14,917 nucleotides of DNA, from NCBI GenBank assembly GCA_045649265.1, contig JAZRPO010000004.1, positions 1 to 14,917 on the forward strand, given 5' to 3'. Positions 6,883-13,707 of the stretch are shown one piece after another. The notes beneath the pieces were generated by a model that did not search any database, was not told the DNA's origin, and saw only the letters and a program-made list of their open reading frames with translations. How positions within the stretch are numbered: position 1 is the first letter of the stretch; every line of letters starts with the position of its first letter. Both the position numbers and the translations under genes were made by a program. The stretch is from SIG480 sp045649265 (GTDB taxonomy: Bacteria > Bacillota > Clostridia > Oscillospirales > JAAYXM01).

Positions 6883-9150
6883 TTACAGCTTGTTTCTCTG
6901 AATCTTGCCGCTTATTGTTTTCGGAAGCTCATCACGGAAAACAATAAGGCGCGGATATTTATACGGAGCTGTATGCTCCTTGACGTATGTCTGGATCTCT
7001 TTTTTGAGCTCTTCCGTTGGCTCTGTTCCCTTTGTGAGAACGATGCTCGCCTTGACTATCTGACCGCGAAGCTCATCGGGTGCGGCAGAAACTCCGCATT
7101 CAAGAACATACGGAAGCTCCATGATAACGCTTTCGATTTCAAACGGCCCGATGCGATAGCCGGAGGACTTGATAACATCGTCAATTCGGCTTACATACCA
7201 GAAATATCCGTCTTCATCGCGCCAAGCCGTATCGCCTGTGTGATACATGCCGTAGCGCATACACTCTTCCATTTTTTCATCGTCATCAAGGTATTGGCTG
7301 AAAAGACCGACAGGGTCCCCCTTATCAAGGCGGACAACAATCTCTCCTACCTCGCCATTCGGGACAGTATTTCCGTCCGGATCAACAATGTCAATGTCAT
7401 ACTGCGGAGAAGCCTTTCCCATAGCACCTACGCGAGGAGTTGTTCCGTAGAGATTTGCAATAACGAGGGTTGTTTCCGTCTGCCCGAAGCCCTCCATGAT
7501 TTTGAGCCCAGTCGCCTTTTCAAATTGCTTGAAAACTTCGGGGTTAAGCGCCTCACCTGCCGTTGTCATATGGTGGATTGAGGACAAATCGTATTCTTCA
7601 AGATTTTCTTTTATGAACATACGGAGCATTGTAGGAGGTGCACAGAAGGTTGTGATGTTATACTTTGCAAACATCGGAAGAATCTCGTTTGCAGCGAAGC
7701 GATCAAAGTCATAAACGAACACAGCGCCCTCACAGAGCCATTGGCCGTAGAGCTTGCCCCAAAGCGATTTTCCCCAGCCGGTATCCGAAATGGTGAAGTG
7801 AAGCCCGTCACGCTCGCAGCAGTGCCAGTACTTCGCGGTGACGAAATGCCCAAGAGCGTATGTGTGTTTGTGTTCGACCATTTTCGGATTACCTGTTGTT
7901 CCGGACGAGAAGAACATAAGCGCCGGAGAATCTCCGCAAGGAGTATCCTTACTCCGTACAAAATTGCTCGAAAACAGACCGTACTCACTGTCAAAATCAT
8001 ACCAGCCGTCACGCTTTCCGCCGACAAGAATTTTTGTTTTGAGATTGGGGCATCTTTCCGCTGCGCACTCTGCCATTTCAGCAGCATAGTCATCCGCCGT
8101 ACAGATGATTGCAGAGACGTTTGCCGCCGTGAAGCGATATTCAAAGTCGTGGTCTTTCAGCTGATGAGTTGCCGGGATTGCAACTGCACCGAGCTTATGA
8201 AGTGCGACCATTGCAAACCAGAACTGGTAGTGACGCTTTAAAACAATCATAACACGGTCGCCACGCTTGATGCCGAGCGATGTGAAATAGTTTGCACATC
8301 TTGCAGATTCGCGTTTTATATCTTCAAATGTAAAGCGGCGCTCGGTTTTGTTTTTATCAACATGAAGCATCGCGAGCTTCTCCGGAGTTTTCTCCGCAAT
8401 AGCATCGACAACGTCAAATCCGAAGTTGAAGGTGTCTGTATTTTTAAATTCAACGCTTTCAAGAACGCCCGGTGCACTTTCGGTGCATTTTACAAACTTA
8501 TCGCAAGCGAGCTTCGTAGCAGGGCGAAGAGAAACAACACTTTCGCGCACTTCCTCCTCCCCGACATCTTCCCCCGGAAGAACGACTGCACAGAAGGTAC
8601 AATCCTTTCCGTCAACCGCGATCATACCGTGAGGAGTTGAGCTGTTGTAATAGATGCTGTCACCCTCGTTAAGAATTTCAACATTCTTTCCGATCTGAAC
8701 TTTAAGAGAGCCGCTTATGACAATGTCAAATTCCTGACCACTGTGCTTTGTCAAATGAATCGGCTTATTTTGCTGCTCTTCGGAATATTCATACTTAACC
8801 CAGTACGGCTCTGCAATCTTGTTTTTGAACTTAGGGGCAAGGTTTGAAATTGAAATCCCCTCCTCCTTTGCAGTCTCCTGGCCTTTTCCCTTACGTGTGA
8901 CAGTATATGAAGAAAGATGCGCATCTCTCCCGCCAAGAAGCTCTGTTATTTCAATTCCAAAAGCAAGCGCACATTTGTGAATGAACGTAAAGGGCATATC
9001 TGCAGATCCGCCCTCATAAGAGTTATATTCGCTCTCCGAAACTTCGCAAAGCTTTGCAAGCTCGGCTGCGCTCATGCCCATAATCTCTCGCATTTCGCGA
9101 ATTCGCGCCGCTACCTCGGTCAATTGTGTCATAGAGTTTTCTGTTGTCAT
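6883..9150 (-). CDS. HTH-cupin-acyl-CoA synthetase fusion (copy 2), probable branched-chain acyl-CoA synthetase
   Basis: This is a paralogue of the fusion at 4227-6515, with the same order of parts in 755 residues. It has a XRE-type helix-turn-helix (about 16-72, IREMREIMGMSAAELAKL) and a cupin (about 98-192, with His136, Glu140 and His174 as likely ligands). The AMP-forming synthetase part (about 240-755) has SSGTTGNPK at 415-423, GFGQTE at 554-559, YHTGDTAW at 636-643 and catalytic Lys749 in KTISGKIQRNKL. An upstream in-frame extension exists to 9270 but runs through the T-box terminator. The ATG at 9150 has AAAGGAG at 8-base spacing and is the real start. The gene stands alone between its own promoter/T-box and the promoter of the next unit. 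With an isoleucine specifier, activation of 2-methylbutyrate for isoleucine synthesis is the natural inference. The carboxylation and transamination steps would come from the downstream vor and ilvE genes. Confidence 0.88.
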   Translation of the reverse strand: MTTENSMTQLTEVAARIREMREIMGMSAAELAKLCEVSESEYNSYEGGSADMPFTFIHKCALAFGIEITELLGGRDAHLSSYTVTRKGKGQETAKEEGISISNLAPKFKNKIAEPYWVKYEYSEEQQNKPIHLTKHSGQEFDIVISGSLKVQIGKNVEILNEGDSIYYNSSTPHGMIAVDGKDCTFCAVVLPGEDVGEEEVRESVVSLRPATKLACDKFVKCTESAPGVLESVEFKNTDTFNFGFDVVDAIAEKTPEKLAMLHVDKNKTERRFTFEDIKRESARCANYFTSLGIKRGDRVMIVLKRHYQFWFAMVALHKLGAVAIPATHQLKDHDFEYRFTAANVSAIICTADDYAAEMAECAAERCPNLKTKILVGGKRDGWYDFDSEYGLFSSNFVRSKDTPCGDSPALMFFSSGTTGNPKMVEHKHTYALGHFVTAKYWHCCERDGLHFTISDTGWGKSLWGKLYGQWLCEGAVFVYDFDRFAANEILPMFAKYNITTFCAPPTMLRMFIKENLEEYDLSSIHHMTTAGEALNPEVFKQFEKATGLKIMEGFGQTETTLVIANLYGTTPRVGAMGKASPQYDIDIVDPDGNTVPNGEVGEIVVRLDKGDPVGLFSQYLDDDEKMEECMRYGMYHTGDTAWRDEDGYFWYVSRIDDVIKSSGYRIGPFEIESVIMELPYVLECGVSAAPDELRGQIVKASIVLTKGTEPTEELKKEIQTYVKEHTAPYKYPRLIVFRDELPKTISGKIQRNKL
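6946..7184. repeat. High-identity tract shared with 4290-4528
   Basis: This is the partner of the 239-base tract in the other HTH-cupin-synthetase gene: about 93% nucleotide identity, no gaps, many identical synonymous positions, with lower identity on either side. Confidence 0.75.
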
Positions 9151-9177
9151 TTGAAGTTCTCCTTTCCTGAGAAAATT

Positions 9178-9214
9178 AAAAAAACTCGCCTCAAAGATTT
9201 CTTTGAGACGAGTT
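9178..9214 (-). terminator. T-box 2 intrinsic terminator
   Basis: AACTCGTCTCAAAG at 9214-9201 pairs with CTTTGAGGCGAGTT at 9196-9183 around the loop AAAT, followed by a T run to 9178. Its 5' arm overlaps the antiterminator pairing region. Confidence 0.93.
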
Positions 9215-9232
9215 CGAAAAACAAATTCGATA

Positions 9233-9314
9233 CCCGCGGTACCACTCAAATTGTGCAAAAAATGCACCACTCAGGCTCTATCAAGCCTTATGCCTTTACG
9301 CAGCAGTCACGGAA
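9233..9314. repeat. Duplicated T-box 3' half, partner of 6597-6678
   Basis: This is the second copy of the 82-base leader block (stem II/III and T-box), with about five differences from the first and no gaps. Confidence 0.85.
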
Positions 9315-9459
9315 GGCGCCTACTCATAAAAACTTTCGGACCCTCAGCTCGGAAGTGATAGGATAAAGCAGTTCACTATCGGGATTTCACCGCCCCCGAC
9401 TCTCTTTAAAGCTTCGTTGCTTTTCCGTCTTCGTCATAGCTTTTATTTGATTTTTATTG

Positions 9460-9488
9460 ATTATACACCTGCAAATAGCTTTTGTCAA
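9460..9488 (-). promoter_or_regulatory. Promoter of T-box 2 unit
   Basis: TTGACA at 9488-9483 and TATAAT at 9465-9460 with 17 bases between them form a perfect sigma-A promoter. It begins 15 bases after the stop of the upstream synthetase fusion. Both this promoter and that of T-box 1 continue TTGACAAA into an AGCT. Confidence 0.93.
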
Positions 9489-9503
9489 GCACTTTTTAAT
9501 TTT

Positions 9504-11960
9504 TTATTCAAGCCCCAAAAGCTTCGCAGACTCTTCTCTCATTTTATATTTGAGAATCTTGCCCGCTGCATTCATAGGGAAGCTCTTTACAAACATAAAA
9601 TACCTCGGAACTTTATGGCGCGCAATATGGGCGTTGCCAAATTCCCGCATTTCTGCCTCGTCAGCTTCCTCGCCGTCATGGAGGATGATCCACGCACAGC
9701 ATTCCTCGCCGTATCTCTTGTCCGGAACACCGACAATCTGAACATCGCGAACCTTCGGGTTTGTGAGATAGAATTCCTCAATTTCGCGGGGATACAGGTT
9801 TTCTCCGCCACGGATAATCATATCCTTGAGGCGCCCTGTGACTTTGTAATAGCCATCGGGCGTGCGACAGCATATATCGCCTGAATGAAGCCAGCCGTCT
9901 GCATCTATCGTCTGGGCAGTCGCATGCGGCATTTTGTAATATCCCTTCATTATATTAAATCCGCGCGCAACAAATTCGCCGCTCTCGCCATCGGGAAGCT
10001 CCTCACCTGTTTCGGGGTCAATAATCTTGCACTCAACGCCCGGAAAAGCACTGCCGACAGTTTCAACGCGATGATCTATGTCCTCGTTGACCTCGCCCAT
10101 CGTACAACCGGGAGATGCCTCTGTCTGACCGTAAACACTTATGATTTCTTTCATATTCATCTCGTCTGCTGCACGGCGCATAAGGTCCGCCGGACAATTC
10201 GCACCTGCCATAATGCCTGTGCGCACATATGAAAAGTCGGTCTTTTCAAAATTCGGATGATTGAACATCGCGATAAACATTGTCGGAACTCCGTTAAAGC
10301 AGGTTATGCGCTCATCATTAACGCAGGCAAGCGAGGATGCCGGAGAAAAATACGGCATCGGCAGGAGAGTTCCTCCGTGAGTCATTGTCGAGGTCATTGA
10401 GAGCACCATACCGAAGCAATGGAACATAGGAACCTGAATCATCATACGGTCTGCTGTTGAAAGATCCATACGGTCACCTATTGTTTTTCCGTTATTTACG
10501 ATATTCCGGTGTGTGAGCATAACCCCCTTCGGAAAGCCTGTTGTTCCGGAGGTGTACTGCATATTGCAAACATCATCGGGCTTTACGAGCGATGCGCGGC
10601 GGCGGACTTCTTCTTTCGGAATATCTGCCGCGCGATCAATCATATCCTCCCATGTGAGACAGCCTGTCATTTCAAAGCCGACTGTTACAACATTTCTCAA
10701 AAACGGAAGCTTTTTTGCGTAAAGCGGCTCTCCCGGCTGCATATTCTGAAGCTCAGGGCAAAGCTCTTCTATGATTTCGCGGTAGTTCGTATCCTTGCAA
10801 TCTTCAATCATAACAAGCGTATGTGTGTCTGACTGACGGAGCAGATACTCTATCTCGTGAATTTTATAGGCTGTATTTACCGTTACGAGAACTGCGCCGA
10901 TTTTGGTTGTTGCCCAGAAGGTTATAAACCACTGCGGAACGTTTGTCGCCCAGATGGCAACATGGTCACCTGCCTTTACGCCGAGCGAAATGAGAGCTGC
11001 TGCAGCTTCATCAACGTCGCGGCGGAATTCAGAATACGTTCTCGTATAATCAAGCGTTGTGTATTTAAAAGCATACTGGTCAGGATATGTCTCAGCCATA
11101 GTATCAAGAACCTGGGAAAAGGTTTTGTCAATTACCTTATACTTTTCCCATACGAAAGTGCCCGTCCCTGCTCTATTGAAGAACAAATCCGTTTGAGCCT
11201 TATTTTCAGCATTGAGATTTGCAATATAGTTTGAAAAGTGGGTGAGAACGATGTCGGCATCATCAATCTCATCGTTCCAGGCAACGGAGATAAATCCGTC
11301 ATAATTGAGCGATGAAAGCGCAGAAATAACCTCGCCGACAGGGAGCTCTCCCTCGCCGATGAGAACATTCACATCGCCTTTGCGATCGCCAAGCCTTACA
11401 TACTTAATATATGCGCCGAGGTTTGTAATCGTATCTTCTGCACTTTCCTTTGCGCAAAAATAGGTCTCGCGCACATCCCATGCAGCGCCTAAAACTGCGC
11501 TTGAAAAGAAGTTTATGATGTCGATTACATTCTCTGTATGCGAGAGATAGTCAGATGTTGAGAGAAGAATTCTGACGTCTGTCCCCTCCGCCTTTTTGAT
11601 TGCCGGAGAGAGCTTTTTTGAAAGAAGATCAAAATCTGCTTTGTTTTCAATATGGACAATCACGCTGGGAATCCCCGCATTGCGCGCCATCTCCACATAT
11701 CTTTTAATTATTTCTCCATCTGCTGCTTCAGAGTCGAGCGCATACGGATAGATGAGAGAGGAAACTTCAAGACCGCGATTTAACAGCTTGCGCTTTGAAT
11801 CTGAAACGCTACCGCTTCTGAGAATGCTGTCGCGGTGCCGGATTCTCTCTTCATCTGCATCATATATCTCAAAACCTGCAAAGCGATAGTCATGCGCGCA
11901 TTTGCACACATCCAAAAACGAAGCCGATCGGATATTTTTTGTTGAAAAAGTAAGCTTCAT
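9504..11960 (-). CDS. Sugar-isomerase-like TIM barrel fused to an AMP-forming acyl-CoA synthetase
   Basis: This is an 818-residue fusion. Residues about 1-250 look like an AP-endonuclease-2/xylose-isomerase-type TIM barrel (for example GEGELPVGEVISALSSLNYD at 202-221). The usual metal ligands appear changed: LLSTSDYLSH in place of the Glu strand, YVRLGD in place of His-x-His-x-Lys-Asp, and SVAWND in place of the final Glu. Residues about 270-818 are a FadD-like AMP-forming ligase with YTSGTTGFPK at 469-478, YGQTEA at 610-615, HSGDI at 692-696, GRLKDMIIRGGENLYPREIE at 709-728 and catalytic Lys801. I chose the ATG at 11960 (MKLTFSTKN). GAGGAG precedes it, and it lies one base after the stop of the LeuA-like gene, so the two are translationally coupled. 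The ligase differs in subfamily from the two HTH-cupin synthetases. The carboxylic acid substrate is unknown. Confidence 0.85.
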   Translation of the reverse strand: MKLTFSTKNIRSASFLDVCKCAHDYRFAGFEIYDADEERIRHRDSILRSGSVSDSKRKLLNRGLEVSSLIYPYALDSEAADGEIIKRYVEMARNAGIPSVIVHIENKADFDLLSKKLSPAIKKAEGTDVRILLSTSDYLSHTENVIDIINFFSSAVLGAAWDVRETYFCAKESAEDTITNLGAYIKYVRLGDRKGDVNVLIGEGELPVGEVISALSSLNYDGFISVAWNDEIDDADIVLTHFSNYIANLNAENKAQTDLFFNRAGTGTFVWEKYKVIDKTFSQVLDTMAETYPDQYAFKYTTLDYTRTYSEFRRDVDEAAAALISLGVKAGDHVAIWATNVPQWFITFWATTKIGAVLVTVNTAYKIHEIEYLLRQSDTHTLVMIEDCKDTNYREIIEELCPELQNMQPGEPLYAKKLPFLRNVVTVGFEMTGCLTWEDMIDRAADIPKEEVRRRASLVKPDDVCNMQYTSGTTGFPKGVMLTHRNIVNNGKTIGDRMDLSTADRMMIQVPMFHCFGMVLSMTSTMTHGGTLLPMPYFSPASSLACVNDERITCFNGVPTMFIAMFNHPNFEKTDFSYVRTGIMAGANCPADLMRRAADEMNMKEIISVYGQTEASPGCTMGEVNEDIDHRVETVGSAFPGVECKIIDPETGEELPDGESGEFVARGFNIMKGYYKMPHATAQTIDADGWLHSGDICCRTPDGYYKVTGRLKDMIIRGGENLYPREIEEFYLTNPKVRDVQIVGVPDKRYGEECCAWIILHDGEEADEAEMREFGNAHIARHKVPRYFMFVKSFPMNAAGKILKYKMREESAKLLGLE

Positions 11961-11961
11961 C

Positions 11962-13353
11962 TTAATTCTCCTCAAAAACAATCTTATTGAGTGCATTAAG
12001 GTATGCACGGATGCTTGCCGCTACTATGTCCGTAGAAATTCCGTTTCCGGAGTAGAGCTTTCCGCGACTGCGCAAGCGGACAAGAGCAGAGCCGAGAGCT
12101 TCCTTACCCTCAGTAACTGCCTGAATCTGAAAATCATCAAGCTCGTAGTGGTAACCAACAGCCTGCTCGATAGCGCGGAAAACGGAATCTATCGGTCCGT
12201 CACCCGTACTCACTCCGCAAAGAATTTCATCATCCGAGCGAAGAGTTATCTGCGACATTGAGCTTGAAAGGTTTCCGCAATTTGTAGTGTAGCTTTCAAG
12301 ATGATATTTTGACGGTGCTTGCATTGCAAAGCTTGCAATGAGAGCTTCAAGCTCCTTTACACCTACGCTGTCTTTCTTCTCGCACACCTGACGAAGTGCG
12401 GAATGAACGCTTCCCAAATCCTCATCGGACATATCGTACCCAAGGATTCTCGCAGCCTCTGCAACCTGAGTAATCGTACTGTCTGCCGTGAGGAAAATAT
12501 CAGTTTTTGAGCTGTCTGCTGAAATCTCCTCAGATCGAACATTATGGTTAATCTTTCTGAGGAGTTCCTCTGCGCCAGAATGAACTTGAGCGTTTTTAAG
12601 CCCTGTTGATATACCGAGCTGCTCTGACTTTCTGCTTATTGCATCTGAAAACTCACCTGTTACGAGCGTGTTATCGCCATAGAGCGTGCACTTAACACCC
12701 TCGGCGCCTGCGGCGATGGCAGAAACAGCTGTTGCAACCGCCATTCGAAGGTTGTTGGAAACGTAAACATGGACAGGGATTTTTACATGTGCCGAAAGAT
12801 TCTCAACAAGCTCTGCCATCTCAGCAGGCAGGCATACTCCAGCATCGTCACAAAGTGTTACAAAGGATGCTCCCGCATTCGCCGCTTCTTCGACACACGC
12901 TTTGAGAAATGCATAATCTGCTCGGGTTGCATCAAGCGCAACAAACTCCACATCTCCACAGAGCTTTTTCGCATAAGAAATGAGCTCTGAAACTTTTGCA
13001 AGCATTCTTTCAGCCTTGATATGATATGTATATTCCATTGATACTGTCGACATCGGAAGCGCAACCTGAAGCCTTGGCTTTTCAGCATCTTTTATGCACT
13101 CCCACGCATTTGCTGCCTCCTCCTCAGAAAAGCCGGCAGGGATCGAAACAACACAGCCTTTAAGGGTTGAAGCAATTGTTTTATATATTATGGTGTCCTC
13201 GCGAAGTTTTTTTATCGGTGCAAGCTCTACGGCATCTGCGCCAAGGATGGCTGCATTGCTTGCTATCGCTGTTTTTTCGCGAAAAAGCAATGATGCCTCG
13301 CGGTGCTCGGAAAGCTCCTTTAAAGTAATGTCTGCAACATAGATTTTTTTCAT
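11962..13353 (-). CDS. 2-isopropylmalate synthase-like protein with altered active site (probable pseudoenzyme)
   Basis: This 463-residue protein has the LeuA layout: a DRE-TIM barrel (about 1-275), a linker, and an intact-looking C-terminal LeuA allosteric dimer domain (about 348-463; GDGPIDSVFRAIEQA, QAVTEGKEALGSALVRL, STDIVAASIRAYLNALNK). Aligned by eye without gaps to classical LeuA, the catalytic FDTTLRDG becomes ADITLKEL, so Arg becomes Lys and the metal-binding Asp becomes Glu. The metal-binding His-x-His of VHTHDDLG becomes VYVSNNLR (Tyr197, Ser199). The NGIGERAGN loop becomes YGDNTLVTG. Condensation activity is therefore unlikely. A leucine-binding sensor or a partner of the coupled synthetase fusion is possible (inference). 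The ATG at 13353 (MKKIYVADI) has GAAAGGAG upstream and is preferred over the longer frame to 13407, which would run into the terminator. T-box leader 3 controls it. Confidence 0.85.
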   Translation of the reverse strand: MKKIYVADITLKELSEHREASLLFREKTAIASNAAILGADAVELAPIKKLREDTIIYKTIASTLKGCVVSIPAGFSEEEAANAWECIKDAEKPRLQVALPMSTVSMEYTYHIKAERMLAKVSELISYAKKLCGDVEFVALDATRADYAFLKACVEEAANAGASFVTLCDDAGVCLPAEMAELVENLSAHVKIPVHVYVSNNLRMAVATAVSAIAAGAEGVKCTLYGDNTLVTGEFSDAISRKSEQLGISTGLKNAQVHSGAEELLRKINHNVRSEEISADSSKTDIFLTADSTITQVAEAARILGYDMSDEDLGSVHSALRQVCEKKDSVGVKELEALIASFAMQAPSKYHLESYTTNCGNLSSSMSQITLRSDDEILCGVSTGDGPIDSVFRAIEQAVGYHYELDDFQIQAVTEGKEALGSALVRLRSRGKLYSGNGISTDIVAASIRAYLNALNKIVFEEN

Positions 13354-13398
13354 TCTGAAAACTCCTTTCAAAATTCGGAAAATATGATTCAAATAAAC

Positions 13399-13440
13399 AA
13401 AAAACACTTTCGTCTCATTCTTTCAAAGAGACGAAAGTGT
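13399..13440 (-). terminator. T-box 3 intrinsic terminator
   Basis: ACACTTTCGTCTC at 13440-13428 pairs perfectly with GAGACGAAAGTGT at 13416-13404, followed by a T run to 13399. Its 5' arm includes CTC, shared with the antiterminator. It can also end read-through from the feoB unit. Confidence 0.94.
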
Positions 13441-13672
13441 TAAACTCAAAACAACTTCCGCGGTACCACTCTTTTTCATCCGTTCAGGATGCGCTTAGAT
13501 GCCAACACATCTTAACTCTGTTACGGGAGTACCCGTCTGCCCCTACATAAAAAGTTCACGGCAGGCGCTCCGCGGTGGGTTCTGCAAATCTTTTCCAACA
13601 CCTCGCACCAACCGGCATCTCTCTTTCGACAAAAGATTTTGCGTACTATTCCGCATCACTGCGTTTTAAATT
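13399..13672 (-). promoter_or_regulatory. T-box leader 3, specifier reads CCC (proline codon)
   Basis: This leader precedes the LeuA-like/synthetase-fusion operon. Stem I pairs GCGG with CCGC below the specifier loop and GCAAA-TCTTTT with AAAAGATTTGC above it. The 5' side of the loop is AATAGTAC, with the AGTA S-turn, and the 3' side is AGAA-CCC-A. This puts CCC at 13579-13577 in the conserved GAA-codon-A context. GGTGCGA is the apical GGUGNRA element and GGAGC closes the stem. The T-box AGTGGTACCGCGG is at 13470-13458. AAAGAG before it can pair with CTCTTT of the terminator arm. The leader class is certain. The amino acid is less so: CCC means proline, which does not match a LeuA-related gene. 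Confidence 0.9.
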
Positions 13673-13678
13673 ATAAGC

Positions 13679-13707
13679 ATTCTATCACATTATATATTAT
13701 TTGTCAA
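13679..13707 (-). promoter_or_regulatory. Promoter of T-box 3 operon
   Basis: TTGACA at 13707-13702 and TAGAAT at 13684-13679 are 17 bases apart. The -35 hexamer overlaps the last codon and stop codon of the Cys-rich protein gene. A better-looking TATAAT further downstream has a 26-base spacer and is less likely. Confidence 0.75.

Larger units (their letters stand above)
9178..9453 (-). promoter_or_regulatory. T-box leader 2, specifier AUC (isoleucine)
   Basis: This leader precedes the second HTH-cupin-synthetase. Stem I pairs GAAG with CTTC below the specifier loop and AAAGCA with TGCTTT above it. The 3' side of the loop reads ATCCT-ATC-A, with the specifier ATC at 9359-9357 followed by the conserved A. 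The apical element GGTGAAA matches GGUGNRA, and CCGAGC closes the stem. The T-box AGTGGTACCGCGGG is at 9246-9233. TTTGAG at 9250-9245 can pair perfectly with CTCAAA at 9207-9202 to form the antiterminator. The position after TGG is T, as expected for a tRNA with discriminator A such as tRNA-Ile. The 3' half is nearly identical to leader 1. Confidence 0.94.

Noticed and set aside
6817..7581. Long plus-strand open frame (254 codons) opposite the second synthetase, with similar plus-strand frames at 5142-5624, 7741-8241 and 9417-9884
   Set aside because: These lie antisense to genes with clear domain motifs, have no recognisable domains or good ribosome sites, and recur at the same relative place in paralogous genes. 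They are shadows of the codon pattern.
4227..9150. Large direct repeats as a sign of a mobile element
   Set aside because: The repeats correspond to paralogous genes and their leaders. No transposase, terminal inverted repeats or target duplications are visible.
9183..9214. Inverted repeats before each unit as operators for the HTH-cupin proteins
   Set aside because: The three long palindromes are followed by T runs and pair with T-box antiterminator segments, so they are T-box terminators. No separate shared operator was evident by eye.
9151..9270. N-terminal extension of the second HTH-cupin-synthetase up to 9270
   Set aside because: It would translate through the T-box sequence and terminator hairpin. 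The ATG at 9150 has a strong ribosome site and matches the start of the paralogue.
13354..13407. 18-residue extension of the LeuA-like protein
   Set aside because: It begins inside the terminator. The ATG at 13353 has GAAAGGAG at proper spacing and gives the expected LeuA-like start.
13685..13701. TATAAT within the AT-rich stretch as the -10 of the T-box 3 promoter
   Set aside because: It would lie only about 7 bases from the TTGACA. The TAGAAT at 13684-13679 gives the standard 17-base spacer.
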